A stretch of DNA of 64,000 nucleotides, from positions 12,795,195 through 12,859,194 of the forward strand of contig NC_047068.1 in assembly GCF_902459465.1 (NCBI RefSeq), in the 5' to 3' direction. Each line of letters starts with the position of its first letter. The stretch's first letter is position 1. Below the pieces are notes generated by a model that saw only the letters and a program-made list of their open reading frames with translations, was not told where the DNA came from and did not search any database. Position numbers and translations under genes: made by a program. The stretch comes from Asterias rubens (taxonomy: Eukaryota > Echinodermata > Asteroidea > Forcipulatida > Asteriidae). Positions 45,210 to 59,320 of this stretch are shown one piece after another.

Positions 45210-45796
45210 TTTTTTAAGTTGATGTCTAGTGATGGGGTAACTTTATACGCAAGCGCAACAATGCGTATTATCTCCAACAATGCGCATTAATAAAGAGGAA
45301 GATGGCGCAAAATAATGTTATGCTTCTACGTTTTTTATATTCTTTATTTATTTTAATTGTTTTCCATTGTTAATATGTATGCTCATAACTCAAAAAGATG
45401 TAACGTATGTACAATGCACCTTGTAAATATAATAATATATTCTCTTAGTGGAAAATGTCAATGTTAAATTTCAATCAATATTGTTAGTTTTTTAAAGTGG
45501 TATTTTTTGTCCGTTAAAGTTTATGAAGCAACCTACTAATACTATCCTGTCTTCATCCGGGGGCGGGGGGGGGGGGTAAAAACAAAATAGCAAACGTGAA
45601 TCATTGCATATAAGTGGATCCAGGAAGAATTAATTCTACCTCAATGGTGGATCTGATTGGGTTTCATTCGAAAGTGGACAATTAAGTTTGTAATAGTCTA
45701 CTTTCATTTAGTTTTGATTATGCGCCGCCCTCGCCGGTTGCGCTTTGGTATAAAGTTACCCCACCATTATAGCTTACATCAACTTAAAAAAAAAAT
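45210..45796. mobile_element. Inverted-repeat element
   Basis: TTTTTTAAGTTGATG and GGGGTAACTTTATA and AGCGCAAC at the left are matched by their inverses at the right. No coding frame of note lies inside. Confidence 0.65.
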
Positions 45797-45799
45797 TGT

Positions 45800-47800
45800 G
45801 CAATTAAAGAGACTAATCGCTACACTCCATTTCCTTTTCATGAAATATCGTATTCGGTAAGTATACTAATAGTATGGGGTTTCTAATGAAGATAACACAT
45901 TTTTTTTTTGAAAGCAATTTATTTGAAGAGTATTTCTGATCACGTTGAACGATGATGAAAAAGATAGTCTTACATTGTTTAATTTTTCATTTCCCGATAA
46001 TAAAAACCAATAGAAATTTAGTGTCCTTGAATTGGAGATAGACTTTCTTTGATTTATTGTCACCAAAATATTATGTTAATGGTTACAATCTGACGAAAAC
46101 TCGCTAATTAAATTATCTCACATTATAATTAACAATAACAAAAACCAAAAGTATCATAATGTCCTTTGAGGTAGGCTTTCTTTGATTTAAATGTCGAATA
46201 TAATTGTAATATGAAAACTCGCTCATACATCTAAACATTTTCCCCTTAGACAGATTTTTGTTATCCCCTCTGAATGTTTAACTGCAGAAGTTTATGATAA
46301 AATTACAGTAAGATTTGAGACCTCAGCATGATCGTACCAAAATACTTTGCATATATTATATTGATTGTCACACGAACAGGGTGGGAAGCTGTGTTTTTAT
46401 TGTCTCATTAATTTTATGTAATTTTCAGATACCATTTACCGCAAACAAAATAATTTGTTACAAATCATTGAACGAGCACAAATAATTAATGTCCGAGAAT
46501 GATAGTTTTGAATACCTAATTTAATTGTAATTATTTTCACGAGGGGTTGCATGGGGGTAGGGGGGGGGTCATTGAATACAATCGAGTTCAAACAATTTTA
46601 CCAAAAAATAATTATGCAGGATCGCTAGTCGGGTTTCCAACCGCAGATCACACAAAAAATTGTTTGTAAAATCGTTTTGAGACCCGATTGCTTACACATG
46701 TAGGCGCATGCCTGGCACTGTCAAATTTGGGAAAGCATTTTACTTCTTTAAGAATCAAATAGAGCGCTTATATCGATTGCTGCAATCGTTTTAAGCAATA
46801 TTTCTGATTGCGACATTTTAACAGGTTGAAATAATTATGTGTTTACAATAAACTAGGACGAATTTACTTTTTCAGAACGTGTGTTAAATTGTACTTTTGA
46901 TGATTTTAGCAATACATTCGCAAAGAAAATGAAATTTCATAGGCAAAAGTCTGCATTTTCAACACCTTCAATGTTATTAAAGCCGCTGTGAATAGCGCCA
47001 CCATTCGGACTCATAAAAACAAATGTTTCCACTTTATTCAAAGCTCCAACTTATAATGTATGTCCTCACTCCTCATAACGATAAAACGAATTATTCTGTT
47101 CTGAAACAAAACAGATCAAATATCTCATTTGTGTGTAAAAGGTTGAGATTCTTGAACAGTTTTATAAGTTTATAATGGTCTACATGTTACAGGTGTTTTT
47201 CTGGTGGTGTTTGCCCATGGTTTGCCGAACTTTAAAACTAATGAATATTCATCACACAGCGGGCACCGGTTTTCAGGAACCAGTGAAACCTATTGGGCAA
47301 ATCGTGTACAAAAAAATAACAGTGGTAATTGATGCGTATACCGTATCGTACCGGTATACCGTGCGTTATTTATACGCGATCTGCCGGGGCCGTGTTACGT
47401 GTTTTGTATGCATTGTAAATGTGGTTTTTGCAGACGGTATTTTTTGTCAAATTAGCTCATGCATGAGTCAAACTGATGGGAGAAGAAGAGATAGACGTTT
47501 TGCTGTAAAGTGTCGTGAGTTGTTAGTTTGTTATTGCCAGTTAATGAAAGTAGACTATGTAGTTGAAAAGAATCTGTGATTTTGTGAGTGTGATTCTTCT
47601 TTCCACCACCACACCACGGACTGTCCATTTGATGATTTGAAGAACAGAATTTTCAGAGCAGTGGTCGACGCTCACTTTGCAACGGGTGATGTGAACGAAT
47701 TCACGGTATACGACCTGTCGCCCTTCACGGTCACTTCGTTGGTTGGTTGTTGAATCAATCAAACAACAATTATTTTGCAATATCTACACGAATTTGGGAT
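45800..47800. other. Unassigned region before the candidate exon
   Basis: 45.8-47.2 kb is AT-rich with no recognised feature. 47270-47560 has more CpG and a TATTTATACG motif at 47366, which could be a promoter for the candidate exon at 47875, but nothing fixes it. Confidence 0.3.
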
Positions 47801-47874
47801 GAATTCCTTTTTATAGAAGGAACATGTGTCCTGTAAAACATCAACTGGTGTCGGAGAACGACACTAAACAGAAA

Positions 47875-48036
47875 ATGGCAAGTGCTAGAAACTGTATTCG
47901 GAGAACTAATAAAAACTTTCTCTGCAAAAAACTGGACTCGAATTTGAATGCAAGGATTTACAGCAGTAGTAACTTGTGGTCATGGATGCTCGCTGCTTGG
48001 TTTTTACACAGTTGCATTTGGATTTCCTCGTGTGGT
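47875..48036 (+). CDS. Possible first coding exon of an unidentified gene
   Basis: An ATG at 47875 opens MASARNCIRRTNKN, then a polar stretch, then a hydrophobic segment rich in Trp and Leu (LWSWMLAAWFLHSCIWIS). The frame meets a near-consensus donor at 48037 (gtg|gtaagt). The pattern fits a secretory signal or a type II membrane anchor. In the same frame it remains open upstream to 47824. No downstream exon could be recognised in the window, so the gene family is unknown; a chance open frame is possible. Confidence 0.3.
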
Positions 48037-48338
48037 AAGTATTGACAGTCAACTTTTCAAGTCAACTTCACCACTAACAAAACCGCCAGTGTCATATTGT
48101 TATGATAAAATCTAATTGTATCCTGTGCAAAGTATTGTATATTTCCTGTATCACTATCAGGAATAGTATAATTTTATAATAAAGTCCCAAACCTATATTA
48201 TGGGGCTATTAAATCTAAATTGTTTAATTTTAGTGGTTTGTTGTAGCTATTCCTAATTGACACAGTTAATCTTTTAAGTTCAATAAATTAATTGTTTGAC
48301 TAAAATTGTATCTTCTCGTTGGAAAAGTTTCTGTATCA

Positions 48339-48425
48339 CGCCACCACTTTTTCATTCATAATGAAATAATAATATAGTATCAATTATACTCCTTTTTGTA
48401 AAAATGAGTGAAAAATTTGTGGCAG
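48339..48425. repeat. Hairpin repeat family H, uninterrupted copy
   Basis: GTTTCTGTATCACGCCACCACTT at the left and an inverse AGTG...GTGGCAGGAAAG at the right. It serves as the empty-site comparison for the nest at 6329-7966. Confidence 0.65.
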
Positions 48426-48478
48426 GAAAGTTATCCCTCTCGTTTATCGACAGTCTTCACGTTAGACCAAAGGCATAA

Positions 48479-48531
48479 TTGCGATAACGTAACCTTCCTC
48501 CCTACTCGGGAGGAGGGTTATGTTATCGCAA
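48479..48531. repeat. 53-bp strong hairpin
   Basis: TTGCGATAACGTAACC and TCCTCCC are inverted as GGGAGGA and GGTTATGTTATCGCAA around a short loop. Confidence 0.9.
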
Positions 48532-48539
48532 CTACCAAA

Positions 48540-51500
48540 GGCAAAGCCCATAGGTAAAGATTGTGCAAACGTTGGTTGCCTTGTTTCATCATGTTAATTA
48601 AATGTACCAAATTTTGGGCATTTAAATGTGAAAAACAATCTAAATTTGCCCAAATAAAAGACTTCTAAAAAAAAGACACTGACCCAACTATTCCAAATTC
48701 CATAGTTCTTGTTCACATCCCTTTGCTTTGACGAAGCATTATTAATTATAAAAAGTAGACCCAGTCAGTAACTGGGGCGATGTACTCCTTTCAAAAACGT
48801 TTCCCATCTGTCGATGCAGATGTAAACATTCGTTAAAAACTGCACCCCAGTTATGAGTCTATGTAAGGTAAGAAGTAGTTCTTATAGTATTAAGGGCACC
48901 TTCATGTCGGAGTTCTGATTATCACAGCCAGAGGTACTAGTAGTAGTCAGTAGCATTGCCGCAGCTGTGATAATCGTAGCTCTTGGTCACAAACCTTAGA
49001 CCTTAGACTCGTATAAATTTGACCCACTGGTCTAGGATCGTCTGGATGATCGAGGCAAGGGTTCTCTATACTCGTCTTTTCTCCCTGACCCTCTATAGTG
49101 CAGACTCACACTATGTAGGTGAGGATGAGCTGCACTGCAAGGTGTGCTCGAGTCGAAGCAAACCGAAGTAGTGTATGAAATCAAAATCTGGTGCAAACAT
49201 CTGACAGACAAGTCAAAATCCTAAATGATGGTTACAATCAGTGCAACTGGTATCGTTAGTGTTGATGTAGAGGGAAAAAGATGGGGGAGGGGTTGGGGCT
49301 TAATTAAAAGCCCTGTGTTCCCATCATCCCATGTTATGTTCATGTGGGTCATTGCCAGTGGTCATTGCAATGCATATATTATATAAAATTTAATGTTACA
49401 AAAGAAAATTGCTTGAAAACAAAAGAATTACTGAATTAACATTACATTTTACAGTATGTTCTATGGCAAACAAAACTAAGTTGCCATTGTACGAGTTATC
49501 CACAACTGTATGGACAATCATTTCCAAAATAAGAATTTACCCCAAAAGAAAGGTCACATAATTTTGTGTACAATGTAGTGGACCATTCATAAACAATGCT
49601 TTACAAACATTTAAGGTTTATCAGTTTTAGCACCTGTAGTTACCCCAACCCCCCAAAAATTCACACTTATAAAACTTGAATAAATTGAAACTTAGTCCTT
49701 CTGTGATCTTAAGATTTTCAAGGCACTGGTTTAAAAGGAAAGGGAAATAAAATAACTCATCCCTACAAATTTTCAGAAATCAGCTGACAAGGGGGAAAAA
49801 CAGACAAGTTGTATCTGTTTTTCAGATTGAATGACTAATGTTGTCTGTTTCACAGTTGCCTTTTGGGTTGATTATAAACTCAACCTGTAAAAATAATCAC
49901 ACTTAATTAATTGAAGATAAGGAATTCAAAACCAGAATACACAAATTAGAAAAGGAACTGAGTTTTATAGTTTGTTTTGAACCAAGTTACCTTGTGATCA
50001 AATTCAAATAATTTCAAAAATTAACTGTTATGAATTCTTTCAGTTCCTTAAGCTAGATACATTACAAGGGTAATCTGCACTATAGAGTACTTACATGTAG
50101 TAAACACATTGAATATCTTTCAATAACACAAGGTGCTTGTTTACATTGAACATTTGAAGGTCTGCCATTGAAAAATCAGTGATGAAAACTTTGCCCTTGA
50201 GTAAACATTGGTGGCATACAATGCAGTTAGCAACATGATTAATAAGAACCAGACTAAGTAAAAATATACACTCAGAAAAAGTACACGCACTACACTACAC
50301 TACACTGTGTATTGTGTTATAAAAATGGTTACACAATGTTATTTTTTTTGTAAAGATCTTTATTGTTTCACGTATGAGAAATTTCAGACTTTTATCTGAG
50401 TTCAGAATTTTTTAAGTCAGCATGGTGAAGAAAATCAGCCAATAATTTGTTCCACTTTTCAAAGAAATTCTGCTCTTCTCTAATCTAATGTTGATGACAC
50501 TATTCCTAAAAGCTCATTGAAATCTAAACCCCAGGGGATTCATAAGGTGGAAAAATGCCATCATGTCAACAGACCTTTAACATTTTGATCTTACATGTTA
50601 ACGTTACTACATGAAGTTTCAGACTTTTTTGTTGGAAATTACTCTCACCCCTGTTATTATGGGTTGGGGCACACTGTAAACCCTGGTTTTATAAAAAATA
50701 ATTATTGTTTGGAGCTAATATTTGATTTATTGTGTTTCCTCAATTGTATTCACTGTTGATTAGATTGAGCCATATTTTTCTTTTTCGATGATTTTTTCCC
50801 CCACCTTTTTCGTAAAACTTCTGAGTTTGTAAGACTATAGTGTAAAGATTGTTCTGTTTTACTGTGGATCTTGTTCAACAGAGACTGTTTTTCGTAAGGT
50901 AGACTACCAGTTGTTGTACACATCTGCAGTGGTGCTATAAAATGTAGATCAGCTTATAAATTTTATAAACCGCCACTGCCTGTATACATTTAGGGATCAG
51001 ACATTGTATGAATTATTACTACAATTTATAGCATTGTGTTGTAGAAATGCATGCTTATAATACAGCCAGCCCTTCACTGCGGACAAGAGTTCAAGTACTG
51101 TTCAGGGCACCAATAGAGTCTTTCAGTCAACAAATTAGAGTAAGAATGCGAGGTGTATATTTTAGTTTAGGAGTTGCAACGCCGTGTGGAGAATGCACTT
51201 GATTCATAAAGAAGAACGTTGTTTATTTGATGGGATTGTTGGAGTCACAGTATGGAGTGACCAACCATTGCTTATAGCTACAGAGTTTGAATTGTAATCA
51301 ACTTGTGCAGTATTAGTCCTATGTAAAAAAAAAATGTTGTAATTTGTTAGGTGTTCATGTTCATAGAAATTGGAATAAATGTAAAATGGTGATGTGGATT
51401 GAAATGTTTCTAAGATTTGTGGGAAACTGTAAGTGTAAGTATGCACAACTTGTATCAATGTTGTAGGTACAAGTTAGTGTTTAATGTTTGCAAAGATGCC

Positions 51501-53130
51501 CTTTGTTTCCCTTATAAAACAAACTCCTGTTTGTTTGGGGGTATAAAACCGAACAAATCATATCCAAATTTGGTCATTGTGTATAATTTATAACAAGGTA
51601 TTAACAAAATAAATTGAATACAATTTTCTTGGCCCTTGTTCAAGTTTCCCCGTATCCATGCTTTGAATTGAACACTAGCCAGCAGTCATGATCCAATGCC
51701 ACACAACATCAGACAAAGGGATTCCTTCTTGCTCCAAAGCTGAGTGCAAGTAGAACTCCCAGCGAGCATCTCGGTTGCCACGGCAGCACATACTTCTCTC
51801 AGTGGGTTGGGTGTGACAGCAGTCGCCTTGTCTCGTGTAAGATGAAACGTGCGTTGTGGAAAGTGTGATTGATTCAGATTTGATTTGTTGAGCAGAAGAC
51901 GTCTTCCTCCTCCGTTGATCAATAGGGATATTTTGTTGTTCTTACCAGTGTTGGAGGTTCTTGTGGTTTTTTGAGTAAAGTGTGTGTTGTTGCTAATCAT
52001 AAATTTACTCTTCACATAGTGATGAAGGGAGTTGCCTTGTGTTGTGTGTGTGTCAACCTGTATGACTCATTCCTAACGGGGCTCTTCTATAAAATGTGTA
52101 CGTTAGCTCTGACAGTCCATTCTGTGTTTATGAGTGTTCCCTGGAAAAATTATATCCTTCTGCTGGTAGGGCCTGCATTAGAAATTCTCAAAACACGATT
52201 GTCATAGTCTGTCATGGTGGCAGCCTACTTAAACTGACATTTTTATTTCTGCTTTTAAATTTATGCCCATGTTTTATGGAGATAAAATACAATACCTGTA
52301 TGCTGCAATTTTTGAACCTGCAATTTAAATTAGTCTCGGCTCATTCTGAACGGTGAGCATATGGGTTAAGATTGATTTGCTCAACTGTCTGAATTGAACT
52401 CTGAATTGAACTCTGAATTACAAATAAACAAAAATTCCTGAATTGAAAAATGTGCTTAATATTACATTTGTATCAAGATTTTGCAGCTGAGGGGTTTCTG
52501 TAGCTTTTAATGTAGGGCTCACATCATGGAAACCACTTGTGTGTAGTATAGGGGGCCTATGTGGCAGTGCCCGTGGCAGAAGACTTGTAATCAAAATCCT
52601 TTATCCGTGTTGATGTGAACACGTACAGAATTACACATGTTTGTTAATGTTGAACGGATGTATCCCATGGGCAGCTGCCACTGTAGCATGACAAAGTCTG
52701 TGGATACTGCTTCAAAATATTTTTTTTTTTCACCAAGTCATCCAATGATCCAAATCATCAGTTGTTTTATTTCATTCTGAGCCTAATGTCCTTACATTCC
52801 TTCTCTCAAGTCTACAAAAGCTGAAGCGTGCAAGTTCATAAACAACTCATCATTACCACATAGTTTTCCCCACATGTGTGACCAGACAGAATTTCAATTG
52901 ATTTCTATTCAGTTTCACAGCACGATGAGCATCGTTGATCGCATCTGTACATCTCGGGCCCCTAATTGCAAAAACCACCCCGAGCATCATAGTTGATGGC
53001 CACATATCCAACATCGTGTTGATATTGATTTTTATGTAGTGATAAACTAATTTAATATGTCATGTGTGTGCCTAATGGATACTTTGTTTGACAGCATCTT
53101 TCATTAAGAGATTTTTCGACACAATCGTCT
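48540..53130. other. Unassigned non-coding DNA
   Basis: I see no exon with family resemblance and no clear transposon. One inverted pair (GATTATCACAGC at about 48917 and GCTGTGATAATC at about 48964) and a short CACTA run near 50287 are present. The open frames are short and overlap on both strands. Confidence 0.5.
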
Positions 53131-53133
53131 ACG

Positions 53134-53460
53134 ATTATCTTTCAAGTTTATTGACACGTACACGTAAATTGAAAAATCTACAATAACACTTGAAATTTAA
53201 CAAATCATTTTAGACTTCCTGCCATTTGACAGAAGAAATATGGTTTTGTCATGGTCTTACTGTTTATTTTCAATCTCCTTTGTGTTCAGCGACGGTAATC
53301 TTTCAAGTTTGTTGACACATACACATATTGGGAAAAAAAATCTACAATTCCAATTGAAATTGAACAAATCATTTTAGACTTCCTGCCATTTGACATACAA
53401 AACATGGTTTTGTCATGGTCTTTGCTCTCATTGTTTATTTTCAATCTCCTTTGTGTACAG
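53134..53460. repeat. Tandem duplication, about 163-bp unit, two copies
   Basis: Both units read ATCTTTCAAGTTT(A/G)TTGACAC, ATCATTTTAGACTTCCTGCC, GGTTTTGTCATGGTCTT and TATTTTCAATCTCCTTTGTG in order. Confidence 0.9.
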
Positions 53461-56400
53461 CCAGGTACACAATAATTGCATACACCCACGTTGTTGTAGT
53501 TTAGACCAATGTTCAACTGTTAGAACTTTGTGTGTCATATTATTTCAAAATTCACCGTAATATCAATAGGACAAGTCAACAAAAAGGCTGTACTGGAAAT
53601 AAAATAACACATCATAAGGACAATCTTGAGCAATGCACACTCTACCAATGGGAAGTGGGCTACATGACCGGTGTAATTGTGCAAAGTAACAATGTTTCAA
53701 TTAAATCTAAATCGCAATTTGAAGTTGTTAAAAAGTTCATCAGTTGTGTCCGGCAGAAGCAACTCTTGAAAAGTTGCTCTTATTTTGTCTTGAGACTTTT
53801 TACAATTCACAAAACTGTACAGCGGATAATGTATGATACATTGTGCAAATTTTTTATTTATGTATTGACCCCTTGCTAAGACGAATGCACCTCCGTAAAA
53901 TGTGCAAAATATATACTTTCCACCATTTTGGGGGTCAATTCCATTTAGTCAATGTACATTTGACACAAGGGGTTAATTTACAGCTGTGTGTAACCCACAG
54001 CACATATAAGTGCATACAGCCTAGTGCTAGTAGTTGTAACATATTCAGTACATGTTGAACATCATCGAAAATACACCAATATGATGATCTCTAAATGTTG
54101 CACACATCATTCATTATCAAGTAGGCATAGCATCTTCAGACACAAACAAAAAAACAAGAGAAAAAAGCATCTAGCAAACTAAGGTCATTGACTTCAGTCT
54201 ATACATTGTACACACGCACAGGTGTATCCAGTAACATAATACATACACTGTACCTACAAAGTCCTGAAGCTGTTTAATCTCAGAAGAAACTGAAATCGAA
54301 AACTATCAATCGTAGTTTAGCCACAGAGGCATTGGGTTATTGCAGTGGGAGGCCCACATGGTGCAATCTATAACTGTTTAAGGATCCAAGGTGGAACACA
54401 ATGACTTCAGGGGAATACCAGAGTTATTATTTTTTGGGGGTCATCTTTCATAGGGTTATCGAGGGTCAGCCATATCTGGTCATGAGGGAGATTATGTAGC
54501 TTTGATGGGGGAAATAAAAGCGTTTAGTGATAAAAAACAGTCTGGGAAATCAAACTGTTGTATTCTGTTACATTGCTTTTTTTTTACGACAAGTTACAAT
54601 CTAATCATGTATCCATACAATGTGTGTATTTTATGAAATCAATAACTTTAAGATGGATACTGTTTCGCTGTGATGTTGATTACAACTGTCATTTGTGAAA
54701 ATACTAGGAGAATCAGGTTTGATTTGTGGGGTGTATGCATTTAATGAAATATTCTTTCGCCCTGAAATGAATTTGGTGGATAGTGTTACTGATGTCGATT
54801 GGAAACCTGTCAATTACAAAAATAGCATTTTTATTTTGATAGAATTATCCCATAAATTTTCTTTTAATTATTGAATGATGGTTTGATGTATTGTGGATAC
54901 AAGCTTCATTTATTCTGGTTGTGAAGCCAAGTACTTTCAGAAAAATGAACTTGATCACTGTACTAGCCAAGAACCAAATGGAGCTAAGACAAGGAAGGAA
55001 GTTTTCAAACTAGAGATAATTACCATGTTAAAAAACAGTCCGAGGTTTTTGTTTTAATTCAGTGCGCTCAGGCCAAACTTAAAAGATTTGGGCCCCACAG
55101 TTATGAAAAATACTGTGGAAGAACCAGGCGCGGATATCAAAGCTCATTTTAGGCTTGGAGAAAGATCAATTGTAGCCTTTATAAATCCACTATACATGGA
55201 GAAAAAATGTTTGCTTCTTAATAGCTTCATGGAATAAGACCCTGGCCTGATGCCTCCATTTTCATTCTGAAAAGTTATGCACTTTATTTTTGTGAAGTGT
55301 AGCAGATGGTAAGACAATCCAAGTGCACATGGTCCAGAAGTCTCATTTGTTCCAGGCTGTCCGACCCAGAACAGAGAGAATGCTACCTGACAGTGCTCCC
55401 CATCTTCCCACGGATCATGAATGTCTTTAGTAGAAACATGAATACCAAGAGGAAGGAAATCATAACCATACTTCTGTCACGATAATGGGGTTATGAATTG
55501 ATGGTTTCCTGGGCATGGTTTGGTTTACGCTGCACCTGTTTCGCATCTCTTAACCCTGGGACTCCGGTTTTGTATGATGCGTGCGGAGGATGATCTTGAG
55601 CAGTCTTGAGTCTCAACCACAAATGCATACCATTGGGGAATGATGTGTACAAGATGGATCTGATTGTGGAATTTGCAAAATCTGTTCACAAGATACATTT
55701 TGGTTACACATGGCATTTTAAGGGTTAAACATTTAATAAGTAGTAAATTTTCTCACATACACTAGGTTTTGTTTTTCATTTTTGACAGATATGTTAGTAT
55801 CAAGTTTGGGCTGTGTTTTTTTTGGGTTGCACTCACCATACATGTATCTTTTATGTGGAGTTACATATAAAACAATGCAAAAAGAGCTTGTGAAATCGAT
55901 CGTGCAGTATGGGTTAATATCACACTGTTGTTGCCATGGATTGACCAATCAGAATCAAAGAATCAAGTTAACTTAAAGATAAAGAGACATTCAGCTACAA
56001 GTACAGTTCCTTACATGTAAGAATACTTTAAAACAGATCCTCTTGAAGATAGTGTGATGCATTTCAAAAGCACATTGTGTAGGACTTTAGTAGTAGGTAC
56101 ATTTTTCTTCCACATCAAATCACACACTTACATCCTTACATGGATTGTACAGATGTAGGCTAGACAGTCACTTTTTCACCCCATCATGGTCCCATGAGGA
56201 ATGACCTGATGACAGACCCAGAGAGAGAGTGTGAATTTATGTCAACAAACAACATGAACTAAATATTGGTCGAACCTCACCCTTGGCCAGCCAACAGAGC
56301 CCTTTGTGGTTTGGGAAATGAAATAATGTATGAAAACATATGGACTGGAATCACAGAAGCCCCTTTTGTTCGACTCTCCTAGATCCATGAATCATATGCT

Positions 56401-58400
56401 CTCCTTTGAGACACTATACTCAGTAACCTCAATAATTTGCTCCAAGATTTATGGTCAATAAAATTGATGAAGGAATTAATTTGTTTTTCAAAAGAATGTA
56501 TGCTCAGTTTATTTTATTTTTATGTGGAATTGTGTACTCCCCTTAGTTCATATTTTTGTTTTATCCTTTTCAAAGTATCCCCAAAGTTATCAAATTCCAC
56601 ACTTACACACAATCGCTGGGTATCATTTATGTAGTATTTTATAGGAATTCCATTGTAGGTCTACAAAACTAATTTTTCATTTCCCATCTCTACCTACAAT
56701 ACATTTCTTTTCTTTGAGAATGTTCTTAGTGTCTTATTTCGTTAATCTGCCCAACACAATGGAAATTTAAGTGAAGCGGCCATGGCCAGCCAGCCAACCC
56801 TGTTGCTTCGTGCCCAAGAGGCAGATATTGTACAGTGTACATTTACATGGACGATTCTATTTATCCAGTTGCAAATGAACCATTTAAGACCAGTTGATGT
56901 TGTTTAATTAAGACCAGATGGGACTTCATCTTCTACGTGTGGCAATCACCAGCTGTTTCTTCCGCTTGAATGCGTCAAGTCTTGGGAGTAGAAAGAATGA
57001 AAATCACTTCTTGAGTGTGCAAAAACGCTTTGTCCTGCCCGATTGAGAAGTTTATATTTTACTTTCCACTAATTGCACTGAATTTAATATTTTTGACTAA
57101 ATTGTGTGTATTATTGTATTGAATTAAGGTGCATAGTTGGGAGTACCATAAAAAATCATGATGAAAACAACAGGGGTTAATTAAAAACAGTGTGTTTGTG
57201 TGTGAACAGTGCTTCTAAAATTACTGATGTGACATTCTTGCCATCTGGACTGTGTTCTGTGGCCGTAGCCTGTAATTTTACATAGTCTTCCTTTGTTCAA
57301 CCCCAATTCTTCTTTTCTTAAAAGAAGGCAGAGCATTGTACAATATGGGGTTAATAAACTTATTTGTACATGGGTGATACATGGGTATACGTTGGAAAAA
57401 TTTATGTAGTACAATCTAAACATAACCATAATACTCTGCCCCGAAAAACACACAATGGTCTTGACGTTTTATAATTTTACTTAATTTTCCCCTGCAATGT
57501 AGTAAATAGTTCAATGATGCAAAAACAAACACCAACACAGTACATTAGTCAGTGTTTGTTTCAGATGTTTTTTAACGACCTTCGTAGAGTGTCAACAATC
57601 TCTGTTCAGTGTCCCCCAAACAAGGGGAAGATTACACTCTGTCATGGCACATTGAAACATGCATAATGTACTTTTGGTGTGTGTTCACCCATATGTAATC
57701 AGATTACACCATCGTCGTATGTTCATCGATGCATTGTACTATTGTTCTGTTAGTTGTTGAACATAGAATGGTTAATACTATAGATGCAAATTTGGATCGA
57801 GGATAAAGATCATTAATTTTGGTTTTTCCCATACATACACCAATGATGGTTTTTGTTTTTTACAGAGGTGTACATTAAATATAGAGTGTCATACAGAAAC
57901 ATTCAAAAATGTTTCTTCATCATACAGCTGTCCCACCTAGAAAAAAAAAGCATTTTGTCATCATTGGCTGTTGACTCACCAGTGGGGAATGTTGAATGTG
58001 GATGATAAATCCCTCTGTCAAACAAAATGTGATGAATCTGTTCATTGATGACCAGGGGCACCTTCTAGAGGAGAGCCCTTGGTACAAGGTGGATAGTTTG
58101 TGTCTGAGGGTTCCTTTCTCTGTGGTTGGACCCAAAGCTCTATGGTTTATACGCCAGGGGGGTTGAACCACATTAGTCTAGACCCTTCATTGAACCATGG
58201 ACCACAAATCATATTTCTCTACAGGATAGACTAGGCAAACTGCTGTCATACTTAGTCAAAGAAACTTTGTTTTGATTTCTTAAAATAATCTCCTTTTCGA
58301 TTTTGAAAGGGTATTTTTGGAGGCCATGTCCCTTTGTTGTCCTGGTCTTGGCCTTGGTGCCCCTATAAACGTTTTCCATGGACTTTAAAGGTTTTTATTG
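53461..58400. other. Unassigned non-coding DNA
   Basis: No gene can be supported. A 115-codon frame at 53532-53879 has no recognisable domain. A short relative of the family D right end (AATAGCTTCATGGAATAAGACCC) lies near 55219. Confidence 0.5.
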
Positions 58401-58439
58401 GAAGTGTCCTTTGCAAAATGAAAACGTCTTTGCCCCACA

Positions 58440-58545
58440 GACAGTCTTTCAATCCTCACTCTGATCCTTTCTCTATGCTCCCGATCAACTGCCCCTCTCT
58501 ACGTAGCTTTAAATCCCAGCTCAAATCTCACTAGATTCATATCGC
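58440..58545 (+). mobile_element. Possible LINE 3' remnant
   Basis: A frame reading SLRSFKSQLKSH and then LIHIAYG resembles the C-terminal end of non-LTR retrotransposon reverse transcriptases, where a SFKSQLKTHLF-like segment is common. It is short and stops soon after. Confidence 0.35.
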
Positions 58546-59169
58546 TTATGGCTGAATTAGGCTAGACCTCCAATCCAAATATAGTGTTTGGGTTGTTCGG
58601 TGAGTTTTCCATTCTCCCAGCCATCAAAATTTCTTACAGTTACATATCGTAATAAGGTTTGGCTTCGTATTTTTCCTTTTACATTATTTTGTATCAATAC
58701 CCATCTCCTAAATGGAATGGTGACTTGTCCTAAAATTAGATCATAGCCGAGAAGGAAGGTAATAACATAAAATGCACTGTTGCACAAAAATGTACCTAAT
58801 AAAGATATTTCCTTTTTATAGAGGAGTAAACATCTGAAGGAATTTAATTCAATCTGTTGCATGGATAGATGAAAACCTTTCAAGCACTAAACCAGGGTTA
58901 TTCAAACTTGAATGCACATGAAATGGAGGGAGGACGTTGCATTGCTTTTTACGACCATTCTCTAAGGAGACCGGATATAACGAAATAACCTTCTGTTCAG
59001 GCCAAAATCCTAAATGTTGACTTCATTAAGGTTGGCTACTCTTTTTTTTATACACAACACTAAGATTAATTCAACAGATGTGGGAGTGTACAAAATGCTG
59101 GAGATTTAACTTATTAAAAGGATGTGTAAATGTTTGAGGACCCACACACAAATTATAACACCAGGAATA

Positions 59170-59312
59170 AAGGTATATTTGGTTTGTGATAACACCGTTT
59201 TTTTTTAGTATCTACTCACTGGGTAGATAAATGTTGATCTGAGAATTTGTCTTGTATATTCTACTACCTCGGAGTAGATTTTTTCGGAATTTGGGAGACT
59301 TCTCCTACTGTG
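59170..59312 (+). mobile_element. Repeat family E, copy 2
   Basis: Shares TTTGGTTTG(T/C)G(A/G)TAACACC, CTACT(A/-)CC(T/-)CGGAGTAGATT and GGGAGACTTC blocks with the 24.3-kb copy. It directly adjoins a family D element. Confidence 0.6.
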
Positions 59313-59320
59313 GAATAGAT

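Noticed and set aside
47175..47579. 134-codon frame upstream of the candidate exon.
   Set aside because: Looks like chance: Cys/Val/Tyr-rich without a domain, over a region more likely to be promoter or 5' UTR.
53532..53879. 115-codon frame as a possible gene.
   Set aside because: No domain, signal, splice support or protein-like periodicity; AT-rich chance frame.
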